From assembly GCF_004327985.1 (NCBI RefSeq), contig NZ_SJDL01000026.1, positions 1 through 64,000 on the forward strand: 64,000 bases of DNA. The letters are read 5' to 3'. Source of the DNA: Marinobacter halodurans (GTDB lineage: Bacteria > Pseudomonadota > Gammaproteobacteria > Pseudomonadales > Oleiphilaceae). The position numbers and the translations under genes were made by a program. Positions 47,931-57,869 of this stretch are shown here, in pieces. The notes under the pieces were generated by a model. That model had not been told where the DNA came from and searched no databases. It was given only the letters and a program-made list of their open reading frames with translations. Positions within the stretch are counted from its first letter, which is position 1, and every line of letters begins with the position of its first letter.

Positions 47931-50143
47931 TACTTGAACAGCCCCTTGAGCGCGCCCTTCACTTTGTCGCTGGTGTCCTTGTCCAGCTTCTCGTTCAGCT
48001 TGTCGCCCAGTTTTTCGTCGATGGCCTTGTTCACTTCTTCCGTTGCCTTTTTCTTGGCGGCGTTGGCGGCCATGTCCTTGAGGGTGTCGCGGAAGCGCGA
48101 GCCGTCGAAGGAGCACAGCTTGGCCGGATCGCCGGAAATGTCGCCGCGGCATTCTACAGGAATCACCACGTTTTCGACGTACTTGGTGACGCGGCAGGCT
48201 TTGTCCCGATGGATTTCACCCACGACGCGTAAGCCGGCCTCGTAATCCAGGTCGCTCTTGGCGAGGTCGACAGTGCCTCCGCCCTTAAGCTCCATGCCGG
48301 CCAGGGCAGCGGTCAGGTCGGTATTCTTGAGGGTGTTGCCGTCGATCCTGAGCACGCCGTGCATGTCGTTGAACGGCGTGGAGTCACCCCAGTCCGTGGT
48401 GCTCAGGCTTTCCTGGTTGGCCAGCGCAATGCCCTGGCAGGCCATGTGGGTCAGGTTCATCTTGTTGAAGCTGCCCTTGTCCAGGTTGAACTTGATGTCG
48501 CCCTTGGCGTTGCTGCGCAGGGCGGATAGGCGGTTGCCCTGGGTGGTGATGTCGGCGGTCAGGTTGGCGGCGCCGGAGAGCAGCTTCATGTCCGCCAGGT
48601 CGGTGAGCAGCGACAGGGTCTGGATGTTGTTGGCCCGCTCGGTGATTTTCCAGGTCGGGTTGTCCTTGCGGGCATCCAGCGTGGCCTGCACGTTGAAGTC
48701 GCCTTCATACAGCTTGCCGGCGAAGGGGGCGACCTTGATCAGGCCGTTCTTGGCGGAGATCCTGGACTGGATGTCGGTGATGGTCAGGTTGCTGGCAATG
48801 AGTTCGCCCAGGCCCAGGTCCACGTCCAGGTCGAGGCCGCGCAGGGTGTCCAGCGGCAGCAGGTCGGACTCCGGCGGGGCCTTGGTGCTGCCCGGGGCCG
48901 GGGTGCCGCCGTTGTCGCTGCTGGCGGTTGCGGCGGCCGGCTGGTTGGACTTCGGCGGCAGGTAACGGTCGACGTTGATCTTGTCGCCTTTCAGTTTCAG
49001 GTCGATGGCGGTGTTGGCCAGACCCAGTCCGAAGCTGCCCTTGAAGGTGGTGTCGTCCAGCTTGAGCTGCAGGTTGTTCAGGTCGATCTGGCCCGGCTTG
49101 CCACCGATGTCGGTGGAGAAGGACGCTTTCTTGAGCACGTCCGGATCACTGGTTTCGATCGGCGCCTGGCCGAGCGTGTCCATCAGGTCGCGGATGGAGA
49201 ATTCAGCGACGGACAGCTTGCCGTCCAGCTTGGGCTTGTCGCCGAAGCCGGCCACGTCGAGGTCCGCGCTCAGCTCGAGGCCGGCCAGTTTGGCAACGAA
49301 GTCGGAGAGGGACGCGGTTTCCTGTTCCAGGTTGGCGGCGGCGTTACCGGTGAAGCTGGCGTTGACGGTCTTGCCGCCGACGGCCGCGCCTTTGAGTTCA
49401 AAGCTGCTGTCCAGGTCCTGCATCTGGAACTGGTTGAGGGCTTCGTTGGCGTTCAGTTGCGCCTTGATCTGCGCGACCACGTCCAGCTCTGGTTCGTTGG
49501 TGGCGAAATGGAAGCCGAGGCTGAGCGGGAAGGTCTGGCCCAGGGTGATGTCGCTGGCGTTCAGCGAGAAGTCGTCCAGGGTGACGGACTGGCCGGTGCC
49601 CTGGTCCGAGTAGTGGACCTGGGCGTTGGTGATGGCGATTTCCTCAACGTTGAACTTGAGCGGTTCGCCACCGCCTTCTTCTGTTGTGGCTGGGGTTCCC
49701 GCCGGGGCAGGTTCCTGTTTCTGGGCAGCTTGCTGATCTGTCGACCTGGTCTCGCCCTCGGGCATGATGCGTTCCCAGTTGCCCTGGCCCTGCTTGTTCT
49801 TCACCAGGCGGGCGTCGAGGCCGTCGAGGGTGAAGGTGTCGACGGCCGGTGACATGGTGATCAGCGACCAGAAGTCCACTTCCGCCCGCAGCAGGTTGAG
49901 CTTCACGAACTGGTCGCCGTCCAGCTTGGCTTCCACGTCGTTCACTTCCAGGCCGACGGGGATGAACGACCAACTGATGTCGCCGTTCAGTGACAGGTCG
50001 AGGTTGGTTTTCTGCTCGACGATTTTCTCGATCTGGGGTTTGTAGTCGTTCGGGTCCAGTACCATCGTGGCAATGATGACGGCGGCTGCGATCAGCACGA
50101 TGACGGCGACGACGGCAATCAGCAGGTAGCGAAGCGCTTTCAT
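47930..50143 (-). CDS. AsmA-family envelope protein
   Basis: A 737-aa protein with one N-terminal membrane helix (LLIAVVAVIVLIAAAVIIA) and a long periplasmic AsmA body: N-terminal domain (PNDYKPQIEKIVEQKTN) and C-terminal AsmA-like domain (GNLITALR-type segment, here NRLSALRSNAKGDIKFNLDKG). AsmA relatives are bridge-like proteins thought to carry phospholipids to the outer membrane. Residues about 140-165 are a low-complexity Gln/Pro/Ala stretch. First gene of asmA-mutY-yggX. Confidence 0.9.
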   Translation of the reverse strand: MKALRYLLIAVVAVIVLIAAAVIIATMVLDPNDYKPQIEKIVEQKTNLDLSLNGDISWSFIPVGLEVNDVEAKLDGDQFVKLNLLRAEVDFWSLITMSPAVDTFTLDGLDARLVKNKQGQGNWERIMPEGETRSTDQQAAQKQEPAPAGTPATTEEGGGEPLKFNVEEIAITNAQVHYSDQGTGQSVTLDDFSLNASDITLGQTFPLSLGFHFATNEPELDVVAQIKAQLNANEALNQFQMQDLDSSFELKGAAVGGKTVNASFTGNAAANLEQETASLSDFVAKLAGLELSADLDVAGFGDKPKLDGKLSVAEFSIRDLMDTLGQAPIETSDPDVLKKASFSTDIGGKPGQIDLNNLQLKLDDTTFKGSFGLGLANTAIDLKLKGDKINVDRYLPPKSNQPAAATASSDNGGTPAPGSTKAPPESDLLPLDTLRGLDLDVDLGLGELIASNLTITDIQSRISAKNGLIKVAPFAGKLYEGDFNVQATLDARKDNPTWKITERANNIQTLSLLTDLADMKLLSGAANLTADITTQGNRLSALRSNAKGDIKFNLDKGSFNKMNLTHMACQGIALANQESLSTTDWGDSTPFNDMHGVLRIDGNTLKNTDLTAALAGMELKGGGTVDLAKSDLDYEAGLRVVGEIHRDKACRVTKYVENVVIPVECRGDISGDPAKLCSFDGSRFRDTLKDMAANAAKKKATEEVNKAIDEKLGDKLNEKLDKDTSDKVKGALKGLFK

Positions 50144-50507
50144 GTCAGCAGTATCCTTACGGCTATTGTATATGGCTGGCGACGGGCGGTTTCCGAAGGC
50201 CTCGATTGAGGGGGCTGGAAACCGACGCTTTTCAAATGCCTACGTCAAGCATACGACACAGGATGCAATCAGCCCACCAGGCTTTCCGAATGAATACGGC
50301 AATCTTGCGGAATGTTCATTTGGCCGCCAATCCCGGTACACTCTGCAAACAGCGTCCGGGATGAGAAAGCATCGCCCTGGAAATGATTAGGTAACAAGAT
50401 AACGATTGACGGCGTACGACTTTGCGTCAGAATGCCGCGCATAACGTATCCACGGGTCGCAGACCCGGCAGACCAAAATAAAGACAACGCAAGTTAAGGA
50501 GTTTCGG
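50144..50507. other. Gap between divergent genes
   Basis: 364 nt between asmA and the START-like gene. No gene, repeat or clear promoter recognised; it must contain the promoters for both directions. Confidence 0.5.
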
Positions 50508-50969
50508 GTGGCCATTACGATCGCGATTGAGCTGAACCGGGAGATCGATATTCCAGGCAGTTACGACGAGGTGTTCGACCTGCTGGCGGACGTGCCCAAA
50601 TCCGCCAGTTACTTTCCCAAGGTCGACAAGCTGGTGGACCTGGGCGACAACGTTTACCGCTGGGAAATGGATAAGATCGGTGTCGACAAGCACTCCATCC
50701 AGTCGGTCTATGCCAGCAAGTATTCCTCCGACAAAGACGCCGGCAGGATCACCTGGGAACCGGTGAAAGGCGAGGGCAACGGCGTGGTACGCGGTTCCTG
50801 GAACCTGTCGGCCCAGGGCGATGATGTGACCCGCGCCCGTTTCCAGACGACGGCCGAGTTGACCCTGCCGCTGCCGAGCCTGCTCAAGCTGGCCATCAGC
50901 CCGGTGGTGAAGCACGAGTTCAACGGTATGGTCGATACCTATATGAACAACCTGAAGAAGGCGTTCTAA
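50508..50969 (+). CDS. SRPBCC/START-like domain protein
   Basis: A 153-aa helix-grip fold protein (IDIPGSYDEVFDLLADVPKS, YFPKVDKLVDLGDNVYRWEM), with the C-terminal helix (PVVKHEFNGMVDTYMNNLKK). The fold binds hydrophobic ligands; no specific role is known. It starts at GTG after AAGGA. It stands alone before hisB. Confidence 0.8.
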   Translation: MAITIAIELNREIDIPGSYDEVFDLLADVPKSASYFPKVDKLVDLGDNVYRWEMDKIGVDKHSIQSVYASKYSSDKDAGRITWEPVKGEGNGVVRGSWNLSAQGDDVTRARFQTTAELTLPLPSLLKLAISPVVKHEFNGMVDTYMNNLKKAF

Positions 50970-51110
50970 AGGGCCTTCTCCGACCGGTGCAGCGTCCTGC
51001 TGCGCCGGTTTCCACCATTCCACGCTATCACCTCAATAAAGTGAGAAAGACGACATAACGCGGTATACTCTGCGCTGTCACTATTTCCGGCTTTATTCAC
51101 TGGAGTCTCC

Positions 51111-51704
51111 ATGGCCGAACGCAAGGCGCGGGTAGAACGCAATACCCTCGAAACCCAGATTACGGTGTCGATCAACCTTGATGGCACCGGCGAGTCCCAC
51201 TTCGATACCGGCGTGCCCTTCCTGGAGCACATGATGGATCAGATCGCGCGGCACGGGCTGGTGGATCTGGACATCGTGTCCAAGGGCGACCTGCACATCG
51301 ACGATCACCATACGGTCGAGGACATCGGCATTACCCTGGGTCAGGCGTTTTCCAAGGCGGTGGGCGACAAGAAGGGCATCCGCCGCTACGGCCATGCCTA
51401 TGTGCCGCTGGATGAGGCCCTGTCGCGCGTGGTCATCGACCTGTCGGGCCGGCCCGGGCTGAGCATGGAGGTGCCGTACACCCGTGCCACCGTCGGCGGG
51501 TTCGATGTGGACCTATTCGAGGAGTTCTTCCACGGGTTCGTCAACCATTCCATGGTGACGCTGCACATCGACAACCTGAAGGGCAAGAACACGCACCATC
51601 AGATCGAGACGGTGTTCAAGGCGTTTGGCCGGGCGCTGCGCATGGCCGTCGAGCCGGACGAGCGCATGGCGGGCGTGGTCGCGTCCACCAAGGGCTCGCT
51701 CTGA
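51111..51704 (+). CDS. hisB: Imidazoleglycerol-phosphate dehydratase
   Basis: A 197-aa single-function HisB (step 6 of histidine synthesis), not fused to the phosphatase as in E. coli. Manganese-binding motifs [13 protein letters not shown] and [12 protein letters not shown], then the second half with [12 protein letters not shown] and [23 protein letters not shown] site precedes the ATG. First of hisB-H-A-F. Confidence 0.97.
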   Translation: MAERKARVERNTLETQITVSINLDGTGESHFDTGVPFLEHMMDQIARHGLVDLDIVSKGDLHIDDHHTVEDIGITLGQAFSKAVGDKKGIRRYGHAYVPLDEALSRVVIDLSGRPGLSMEVPYTRATVGGFDVDLFEEFFHGFVNHSMVTLHIDNLKGKNTHHQIETVFKAFGRALRMAVEPDERMAGVVASTKGSL

Positions 51705-51801
51705 GGCGGGTCTTACCGACATGGGTACTGTCACCCTATCTGTTATCCCGGCCGGCTGAGGGCGACCCAGCCGGCCGCTGCTTTCCGGAGTTGTCCTGAC
51801 T

Positions 51802-52446
51802 ATGAAGTCCGTTGCCATTATCGATTACGGCATGGGTAACCTCCACTCGGCCAGCAAGGCGGTCGAGCACGTGGCGCCGGATATGCGCGTCCACGTCACC
51901 GATAACGAAGCCATCATCCGCGAGGCCGACCGCGTGATCCTGCCGGGCGTCGGCGCGATCCGTGACTGCATGGCCGAGATCCGCCGCCAGGGCGTGGATA
52001 CGCTGGTGAAGGACCTGGTCGCCGACGGCCGTCCGCTGCTGGGTATCTGTGTTGGCATGCAGGCGCTGATGGCCCGCAGTGAAGAGAACAACGGCGTCGA
52101 CGGCATCGGCCTGTTCCCGTCGGAAGTCCGCTTCTTCGGCACCCACCTGAAAGACGAGCAGGGCGAGCGCCTGAAAGTCCCGCATATGGGCTGGAACCAG
52201 GTCTGGCAGACCCAGGATCACCCGATGTGGCACGACATCGACGACGGTGAGCGCTTCTACTTTGTCCACAGCTACTACGCCGAAGCCGAGGGCAATCCGG
52301 ACATTGCCGGTCGCACGCACTACGGCGTGGATCTGGCGGCGGCCGTCGCCCGCAACAACGTCTTCGCCACGCAGTTCCACCCGGAGAAGAGCCACCGGGC
52401 CGGTCTGCAGTTGCTGAAAAACTTCGTACAATGGTCGGGTCAGTAA
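51802..52446 (+). CDS. hisH: Imidazole glycerol phosphate synthase, glutaminase subunit
   Basis: A 214-aa class I glutamine amidotransferase: [15 protein letters not shown], the nucleophile Cys in [12 protein letters not shown], and the His/Glu pair in [12 protein letters not shown]. It supplies ammonia to HisF. Confidence 0.97.
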   Translation: MKSVAIIDYGMGNLHSASKAVEHVAPDMRVHVTDNEAIIREADRVILPGVGAIRDCMAEIRRQGVDTLVKDLVADGRPLLGICVGMQALMARSEENNGVDGIGLFPSEVRFFGTHLKDEQGERLKVPHMGWNQVWQTQDHPMWHDIDDGERFYFVHSYYAEAEGNPDIAGRTHYGVDLAAAVARNNVFATQFHPEKSHRAGLQLLKNFVQWSGQ

Positions 52447-52482
52447 GCGCTGACCTCTACACCGAACTGGATTGATAACACC

Positions 52483-53220
52483 ATGCTGATTATTCCCGCC
52501 ATCGACCTCAAAGACGGAAAATGTGTACGCCTGCGCCAGGGCCGGATGGACGACTCCACCGTGTTCTCCGAGAACCCGGTCGACGTCGCCGCCCGCTGGG
52601 TCGACGCCGGTGCCCGCCGCCTGCACCTGGTGGACCTGAACGGTGCCTTTGCCGGCGAGCCGGTGAACGGCGAAATCGTCAACGCCATCGCCAAACGCTT
52701 CCCGGACCTGCCGATCCAGATCGGCGGCGGCATCCGCTCGGCGGAAACCATCGAGGCGTACCTGAAGGCGGGCGTGCAGTGGGTCATCATCGGCACCAAG
52801 GCCGTCAAAGAGCCGGAGTTCGTCACCGGGATGTGCAAGCGGTTCCCGGGGCACATCATCGTCGGCCTGGACGCCAAAGACGGTCTGGTGGCTACCGACG
52901 GCTGGGCAGAAGTGTCCGAAGTGAAGGCGACGGATCTGGCCAGCCAGTTCGCCAACGACGGCGTGGACAGCATCGTCTATACCGACATCAGCCGTGACGG
53001 CATGATGCAGGGCGTGAACGTCGAGCAGACCGCGCACCTGGCGGAGTCCTGCGGTATCCCGGTGATCGCCTCTGGCGGCGTGACCAACATGGACGACATC
53101 CAGCGCCTGTCCGCGGAAGCGGATCGCGGCATCCTCGGCGCCATCACCGGCCGGGCCATCTACGAAGGCACCCTGGATGTGGCGGAAGCCCAGGCCTGGT
53201 GCGATCAGCAGGAGAAGTGA
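52483..53220 (+). CDS. hisA: ProFAR isomerase HisA
   Basis: A 245-aa TIM barrel that isomerises ProFAR to PRFAR. Starts [17 protein letters not shown] with the catalytic Asp in PAIDL, and has the phosphate loops IQIGGGIRS and VIASGGVTN and [10 protein letters not shown]. One base separates its stop from hisF. Confidence 0.97.
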   Translation: MLIIPAIDLKDGKCVRLRQGRMDDSTVFSENPVDVAARWVDAGARRLHLVDLNGAFAGEPVNGEIVNAIAKRFPDLPIQIGGGIRSAETIEAYLKAGVQWVIIGTKAVKEPEFVTGMCKRFPGHIIVGLDAKDGLVATDGWAEVSEVKATDLASQFANDGVDSIVYTDISRDGMMQGVNVEQTAHLAESCGIPVIASGGVTNMDDIQRLSAEADRGILGAITGRAIYEGTLDVAEAQAWCDQQEK

Positions 53221-53221
53221 C

Positions 53222-53995
53222 ATGACCCTGGCCAAGCGCATCATTCCCTGTCTGGACGTCGATAAGGGCCGGGTGGTCAAGGGCGTCAACTTCGTCGATA
53301 TCCGCGACGCCGGCGACCCGGTGGAAGTGGCCCGCAAGTACAACGAGCAGGGTGCGGACGAGATCACCTTCCTGGATATCACCGCCAGTCACGAAAGCCG
53401 CGATACCACCTACGAGACCGTCGAGCGGATGGCCAGCCAGGTCTTTATCCCGCTGACCGTCGGCGGTGGCGTGCGCACCGTCGAGGATATCCGCAAGCTG
53501 CTCAACGCCGGTGCGGACAAGGTGAGCATCAACACCGCCGCGGTGTTCAATCCGGAGTTCGTGCGCGAGGCTGCCGAGCGTTTCGGTAGCCAGTGCATCG
53601 TGGTGGCCATCGACGCCAAGCAGGTCAGTGCCGAAGGCGAGCCGCCACGCTGGGAGATCTTCACCCATGGCGGCCGCAAGCCGACCGGACTGGATGCGGT
53701 CGAGTGGGCGAAAAAGATGGTCGAGATGGGCGCCGGTGAACTGCTGCTGACCAGCATGGACCGGGATGGCACCAAGATCGGCTTCGACCTGGGCCTGACC
53801 CGGGCGATCAGCGATGCGGTGATTGTGCCGGTGATTGCCTCAGGCGGTGTCGGTGAACTGCAGCATCTGGCCGATGGGGTGACGCAAGGCGGGGCGGATG
53901 CGGTGCTGGCGGCGTCGATCTTTCACTTCGGCCAGCATACGATTCCCGAGGCCAAGCAGTTTATGCATGAGCAGGGGATTGAGGTTCGGCTTTAG
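53222..53995 (+). CDS. hisF: Imidazole glycerol phosphate synthase, cyclase subunit
   Basis: A 257-aa TIM barrel partner of His[22 protein letters not shown] start with Asp in CLDVD, phosphate loops [12 protein letters not shown] and [12 protein letters not shown], second catalytic Asp in [13 protein letters not shown]. The upstream extension of the frame overlaps hisA and is rejected. hisI/hisE are not in the window. Confidence 0.97.
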   Translation: MTLAKRIIPCLDVDKGRVVKGVNFVDIRDAGDPVEVARKYNEQGADEITFLDITASHESRDTTYETVERMASQVFIPLTVGGGVRTVEDIRKLLNAGADKVSINTAAVFNPEFVREAAERFGSQCIVVAIDAKQVSAEGEPPRWEIFTHGGRKPTGLDAVEWAKKMVEMGAGELLLTSMDRDGTKIGFDLGLTRAISDAVIVPVIASGGVGELQHLADGVTQGGADAVLAASIFHFGQHTIPEAKQFMHEQGIEVRL

Positions 53996-54045
53996 TCCTT
54001 CTGGATAGCGTTCAAATCTCGGATTCCTTTGGCTGGCTGGCGCCA

Positions 54046-54280
54046 GCTCCCCCTCTCTCCAACCTCCGCTCCGGGCGTTCCGGCGGGCGAAGCGCTGCTT
54101 CGCTCATTCCGCCTACCCCCCCTAGGGGCGAGAGGCATATCGCCTATTTGCTCTAGCTGAACATGCTGATTGAATGGCGCGCCGGATCTGAGAGTGCAAT
54201 TCGCGAAAAACTCAGAGAGGAACTGGAGCTGTTTTAGCCTCTCTCCCCCTGGAGGGAGAGAGGTTGGAGAGAGGGGGAGC
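54046..54280. mobile_element. MITE-like element with perfect 20-bp terminal inverted repeats
   Basis: Ends 54046-54065 (GCTCCCCCTCTCTCC...) and 54261-54280 (...GGAGAGAGGGGGAGC) are exact inverted repeats. Next to the right end a second hairpin CTCTCCCCCTGGAGGGAGAG is found. The interior has a 24-codon frame (54163-54237) without a clear ribosome site. No target duplication is apparent. A related single end occurs near 31130-31180. It fills most of the 341-nt gap between hisF and the deacetylase gene; the rest shows nothing. Confidence 0.65.
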
Positions 54281-54336
54281 GGTAAAGCAGGGGCAACCAG
54301 AAAACCACTTGGCCTAACAAACAGCCAAACCACCGG

Positions 54337-55182
54337 CTATTTCTCAGCCGCCTTCCCCTTCGCCAAAGAGGTCCGCACCGGCTGCTTCACATCCACGAAC
54401 ATCGGCGCGTTGTTGTGCCGCATGGCCCACAGTCCACTGACCGTCGCCACGGCGATGCCTTGTGCGTCCAGCTCCGGCAGGTGTTTCACCAGATAATCCA
54501 CGGTTACCTGGTGCGGATGGCCGATGCCGATGGCGGTACCGTTGCGTTTGGCCGTTTCCACCAGCAGCTTGAACTGTTGGTCCACCGATTCCTCGGTCTG
54601 TTGGTTGTCGAGGAACACGTCCCGGCTCATGTTGGGCACGTCGTGATCGCTGGCGCTCCTGGCGGCGACGGTGCTGGCGATGGTGCGGCTGTCCACGAAG
54701 TAGAGCGGGTAATGGAACAGCTCCTTCATGACCCAGTCCATGTGCTGGCGGTTCTGGGTGAGCAGGCTGCCCATGTGGTTGTTCACGCCCTGTACATAGG
54801 GAATCGCCTGGAGGGAGCGGCGCAGGATCGTGGTGGTGGTCCGTTCGTCCATGCCGGTGTCCAGGCCGCCGGCGCCGAGGCCGATATGGTGGGTGTTGGC
54901 CATGGGCACGTGCAGCATGATTTCCTTGCCGTGCGCATGGGCCTCCCGCGCCAGCGAGGGGGTGTAGGGGCGGAACGGCAGGAAGGCGAGGGTGATCGGC
55001 TGATCCAGTTGGATCAGGCGTTCGCCCTGGATTTTGTCGTGGCCCATATCATCGATGATGATGGCGATGGTGGGCGGCGGCTGCTCGCCGCGGGGAGTCG
55101 CCTGCGCCGGGCCGGCGAGCACCGGCAAGAGGCACAGCAGGGCGGGCGCCAGCAGCGCCCGGCAGCTACGGCTCAATGTCAC
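54337..55182 (-). CDS. Divergent polysaccharide deacetylase family protein (YibQ-like)
   Basis: A 281-aa exported protein: signal peptide (ALLAPALLCLLPVLAGPAQA), then PTIAIIIDDMGHDKIQGERL and AIGIGHPHQVTVDYL, hallmarks of the DUF610/YibQ family. Exact activity is not known; the family resembles polysaccharide deacetylases. It overlaps the ctpA stop by 4 nt and closes the gpmI-envC-ctpA row, an order shared with other gammaproteobacteria. Confidence 0.9.
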   Translation of the reverse strand: MTLSRSCRALLAPALLCLLPVLAGPAQATPRGEQPPPTIAIIIDDMGHDKIQGERLIQLDQPITLAFLPFRPYTPSLAREAHAHGKEIMLHVPMANTHHIGLGAGGLDTGMDERTTTTILRRSLQAIPYVQGVNNHMGSLLTQNRQHMDWVMKELFHYPLYFVDSRTIASTVAARSASDHDVPNMSRDVFLDNQQTEESVDQQFKLLVETAKRNGTAIGIGHPHQVTVDYLVKHLPELDAQGIAVATVSGLWAMRHNNAPMFVDVKQPVRTSLAKGKAAEK

Positions 55183-56561
55183 TGGGTGTCCACCTTGTTC
55201 TTGCTGAAGATGCCCAGGCCCTTGAGCAGGTTCAGGGCCGTGCGCAACTGGTAATCCTTGGCCACCTGCTCGTCGGGGACTGCCTTGGTGGCCTTGTCGT
55301 CCGTCCTGCTCTTGCCGTCGTCGGTGCCGTTTTCCAGGTGGCCGCTCAGGTCCGCTTCGGTGAAGAACGGCTGGCTGTCCACTTCAGTCAGGCGCGCCTG
55401 GTTGACGACGATGTCCGGATGGATGCCCTTGGCCTGGATCGAGCGGCCGCTGGGGGTGTAGTAGCGCGCCGTAGTGAGCTTGATGGCGTGGGTCTCGTCC
55501 AGCGGAATGACCGTCTGCACCGAGCCCTTGCCGAAGGATTCCGTCCCCATGATCACCGCGCGGTGATGATCCTGCAGGGCGCCGGCGAGGATCTCCGAGG
55601 CCGAAGCCGAGCCACCGTTGATCAGCACCACGATCGGCGCGCCGTCGGTCTCGTCGCCGGGCTGGGCGCTGAAGCGCAGTTTCGAGCTCTGGATGCGGCC
55701 GTCGGTGTAGACGATCAGCCCTTCGTCCAGGACGGCATCCGCCGATTCCACGGCCGCCTGCAGCACCCCGCCCGGGTTGTTGCGCAGGTCGATGATGATG
55801 CCGTCGAGTTTGCCACCGTTGTCCTTTTCCAGCTTGTCGATGGCTTCCACGAATTCACGGCCGGTCTCGGCCTGGAACTGGGTCAGGCGCAGGTAGGCGT
55901 AGCCGGGTTCCAGCATGCGGGATTTGACGCTGGCCACCTTGATCACGTCGCGCTCGACGTCGATCTCGATCGGCGCGCTCTGTTCGTCCCGGACGATGGT
56001 CAGCTTCAGGGTGGTGCCCGGCTTGCCGCGCATCAGGTTGACGGCTTCCTCCAGGGACATGCCCTTGACCGGCTGGTCACCCAGCTTGATGATCATGTCG
56101 CCCGCCTGCACGCCCGCCTTCTGGGCCGGCGTGTCGTCGATCGGGGAAATGACGCGGACGAAGCCGTCCTCGATGCCGACCTCGATGCCCAGGCCGCCGA
56201 ACTCGCCGCTGGTGCTCTCTTCAAGCTCCTCGTAGGCCTGGGGTTCCAGGTAGGCGGAGTGGGGGTCGAGACCGGAGAGCATGCCCTTGATGGCGTTCTC
56301 CAGCAGGGTGGTGTCGTCCACTTCCTCGACATAGGCTTCGCGGATGCGGCCGAACACTTCGGTGAACTTGCGCAGCTCATCCAGCGGCAACTGCTTTTCC
56401 GGGTTGGGCAGGCGAACGGTGACATCCTTGCCGTTGGCTTCGCCCCTGAGAATGGTTTCGCCGGTCTCGGGGTCGGTGTCCGCCAGCGCCAGCGTCGGCA
56501 GGGTGAGCAGGCAATAAGCGCAGAGAAGAGCGGTTGCGGCGGTACGTCTGGCCAGTTTCAT
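55179..56561 (-). CDS. ctpA: Carboxyl-terminal processing protease (S41)
   Basis: A 460-aa periplasmic serine protease. Signal peptide (ATALLCAYCLLTLPTLALA), PDZ domain (EFGGLGIEVGIEDGFVRV...), catalytic Ser in INGGSASASEILAG and Lys in ESFGKGSVQTVI. Such proteases trim or degrade envelope proteins, including peptidoglycan hydrolases. The frame has a Met 16 codons upstream, but AGGA lies 7 nt before ATG 56561. It follows envC, a hydrolase activator, which fits a cell-wall role. Confidence 0.93.
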   Translation of the reverse strand: MKLARRTAATALLCAYCLLTLPTLALADTDPETGETILRGEANGKDVTVRLPNPEKQLPLDELRKFTEVFGRIREAYVEEVDDTTLLENAIKGMLSGLDPHSAYLEPQAYEELEESTSGEFGGLGIEVGIEDGFVRVISPIDDTPAQKAGVQAGDMIIKLGDQPVKGMSLEEAVNLMRGKPGTTLKLTIVRDEQSAPIEIDVERDVIKVASVKSRMLEPGYAYLRLTQFQAETGREFVEAIDKLEKDNGGKLDGIIIDLRNNPGGVLQAAVESADAVLDEGLIVYTDGRIQSSKLRFSAQPGDETDGAPIVVLINGGSASASEILAGALQDHHRAVIMGTESFGKGSVQTVIPLDETHAIKLTTARYYTPSGRSIQAKGIHPDIVVNQARLTEVDSQPFFTEADLSGHLENGTDDGKSRTDDKATKAVPDEQVAKDYQLRTALNLLKGLGIFSKNKVDTQ

Positions 56562-56655
56562 GCAGTATTCCTGTACTCGCGGTGTTTTATTGTGACGGTG
56601 GGCAGGCAATGGAAAACAGCAATGCAGGGTGTGCTTTCACGGCGCGTCCCTCACC

Positions 56656-57861
56656 TTATTTATGGGCCAGCCACCTCATTGGATCCTGTGGCTTGCCGTT
56701 ATGCCGAATCTCGAAATAGAGCCGGGCGTTGGAATCCTTGCCGCCCTCGCCCGCGATAGCGATGGTCTCTCCGGCCCTGACCCAATCCCCGGGACTCTTG
56801 AGCAGGCTCGAATTACGGCCATAGAGGCTCATATAGCCATCCCCGTGGTCAATAATGGTCAGAAGTCCGAATCCACGCAACCAGTTGGCAAAAACGACCC
56901 GACCGTAATGCACCGCCTTCACCTCGGCTTCGGGCTGGGTGGCGATGAGCAGGCCGTTGTGGCGCAGACGCCCGTTATGCAGGCTCTCGCCGTAGCCGAT
57001 AATCACCTTACCACGGGTTGGCCACGGGAGTTTAGCGCGCAGGCTTGAGAAAGGTTGTGATTCTTTGGGCGCAGGAATGTCGGCAATGGCGGCTTCCACT
57101 TCCTTCAGGAGTTTCTCCAGGCGCTTGCGGTCGGCCACTAGATCCTGGCGCTGGGCCTTCTTGTCGGAAATGTCCGACTTGAGCAGGGCCAGGGTGCGTT
57201 CGCGGGTCTTGCGCTGGTCTTCCAGTTTGTCCTGGCGTTCGGCGACGGCCGCTTCGGTCTTTTTCAGCCTGAGCCGGGCGGCCACGCTCTTCTCGCGGGT
57301 GGCCTTGAGGTCGTCCAGGGTGCGGTTGAAGGCTTCCAGTTGGCTGACCGTGTCCTGGCTCAGGTACTCGTGGTAGGTCATGATCCGTGACAGTTTCTGC
57401 GGATCGATCTCGTTGAGCAGGACTTTCACGGCGGGGGCATCGCCGGCCATCCAGGCGGCGCGGATCTGGGCCTTGAGGGCTTCGCGCTTGGCGGCGAGTT
57501 CCTTTTCCAGTTTTCGCTCGCGCTCCTTGAGTCTGTCGATCTCAGTCTGCTGCTCGGCGACCTGCTGGCGCAGGGAGCGGCGTTCCTTCTTGAGCTGGCC
57601 GATCCTGCGTTCGGTGCTGGCGAGGGTCTGTTCCAGTTTGCCGCGATCGGCCTCGGCGTCCTTGAGCCAGTCGTCGATATCGGCGATCTGTTCCTTGAGT
57701 TCCTCAATCTGCTCCGGGGAGACGGAGTCCGCGTCCTGGGCCAGCGTCAGCGAGGGCAGGGTGCTGAACAGGGCGAACAGCAGCAACCCGGCGTGCAGGA
57801 GGCGCGTCGGGTTACTGGATCGGGAGTCGGGGCGGCACTGCCGATGGGCCGCGTCGGTCAC
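56656..57861 (-). CDS. envC: Murein hydrolase activator EnvC
   Basis: A 401-aa periplasmic protein: signal peptide, long coiled coil (about 45-260), and a C-terminal LytM/M23 domain (about 290-401; RHNGLLIATQPEAEVKAVHYG, VIDHGDGYMSLYG). EnvC activates the amidases that split septal peptidoglycan. The usual HxxxD and HxH zinc ligands are mostly missing here (RHNGLLI, DHGDGYM), as in non-catalytic EnvC. Start is GTG with AGGA 6 nt ahead, 8 nt after gpmI. Confidence 0.92.
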   Translation of the reverse strand: MTDAAHRQCRPDSRSSNPTRLLHAGLLLFALFSTLPSLTLAQDADSVSPEQIEELKEQIADIDDWLKDAEADRGKLEQTLASTERRIGQLKKERRSLRQQVAEQQTEIDRLKERERKLEKELAAKREALKAQIRAAWMAGDAPAVKVLLNEIDPQKLSRIMTYHEYLSQDTVSQLEAFNRTLDDLKATREKSVAARLRLKKTEAAVAERQDKLEDQRKTRERTLALLKSDISDKKAQRQDLVADRKRLEKLLKEVEAAIADIPAPKESQPFSSLRAKLPWPTRGKVIIGYGESLHNGRLRHNGLLIATQPEAEVKAVHYGRVVFANWLRGFGLLTIIDHGDGYMSLYGRNSSLLKSPGDWVRAGETIAIAGEGGKDSNARLYFEIRHNGKPQDPMRWLAHK

Positions 57862-57869
57862 GCCGGGTC

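Noticed and set aside
54163-54237. 24-codon frame inside the 235-bp element
   Set aside because: No convincing ribosome site and no known match; too short to support alone.
53992-54333. 113-codon minus-strand frame behind hisF
   Set aside because: It is a read-through of the inverted-repeat element (SPTSLPPGGE-type translation is typical of such repeats).
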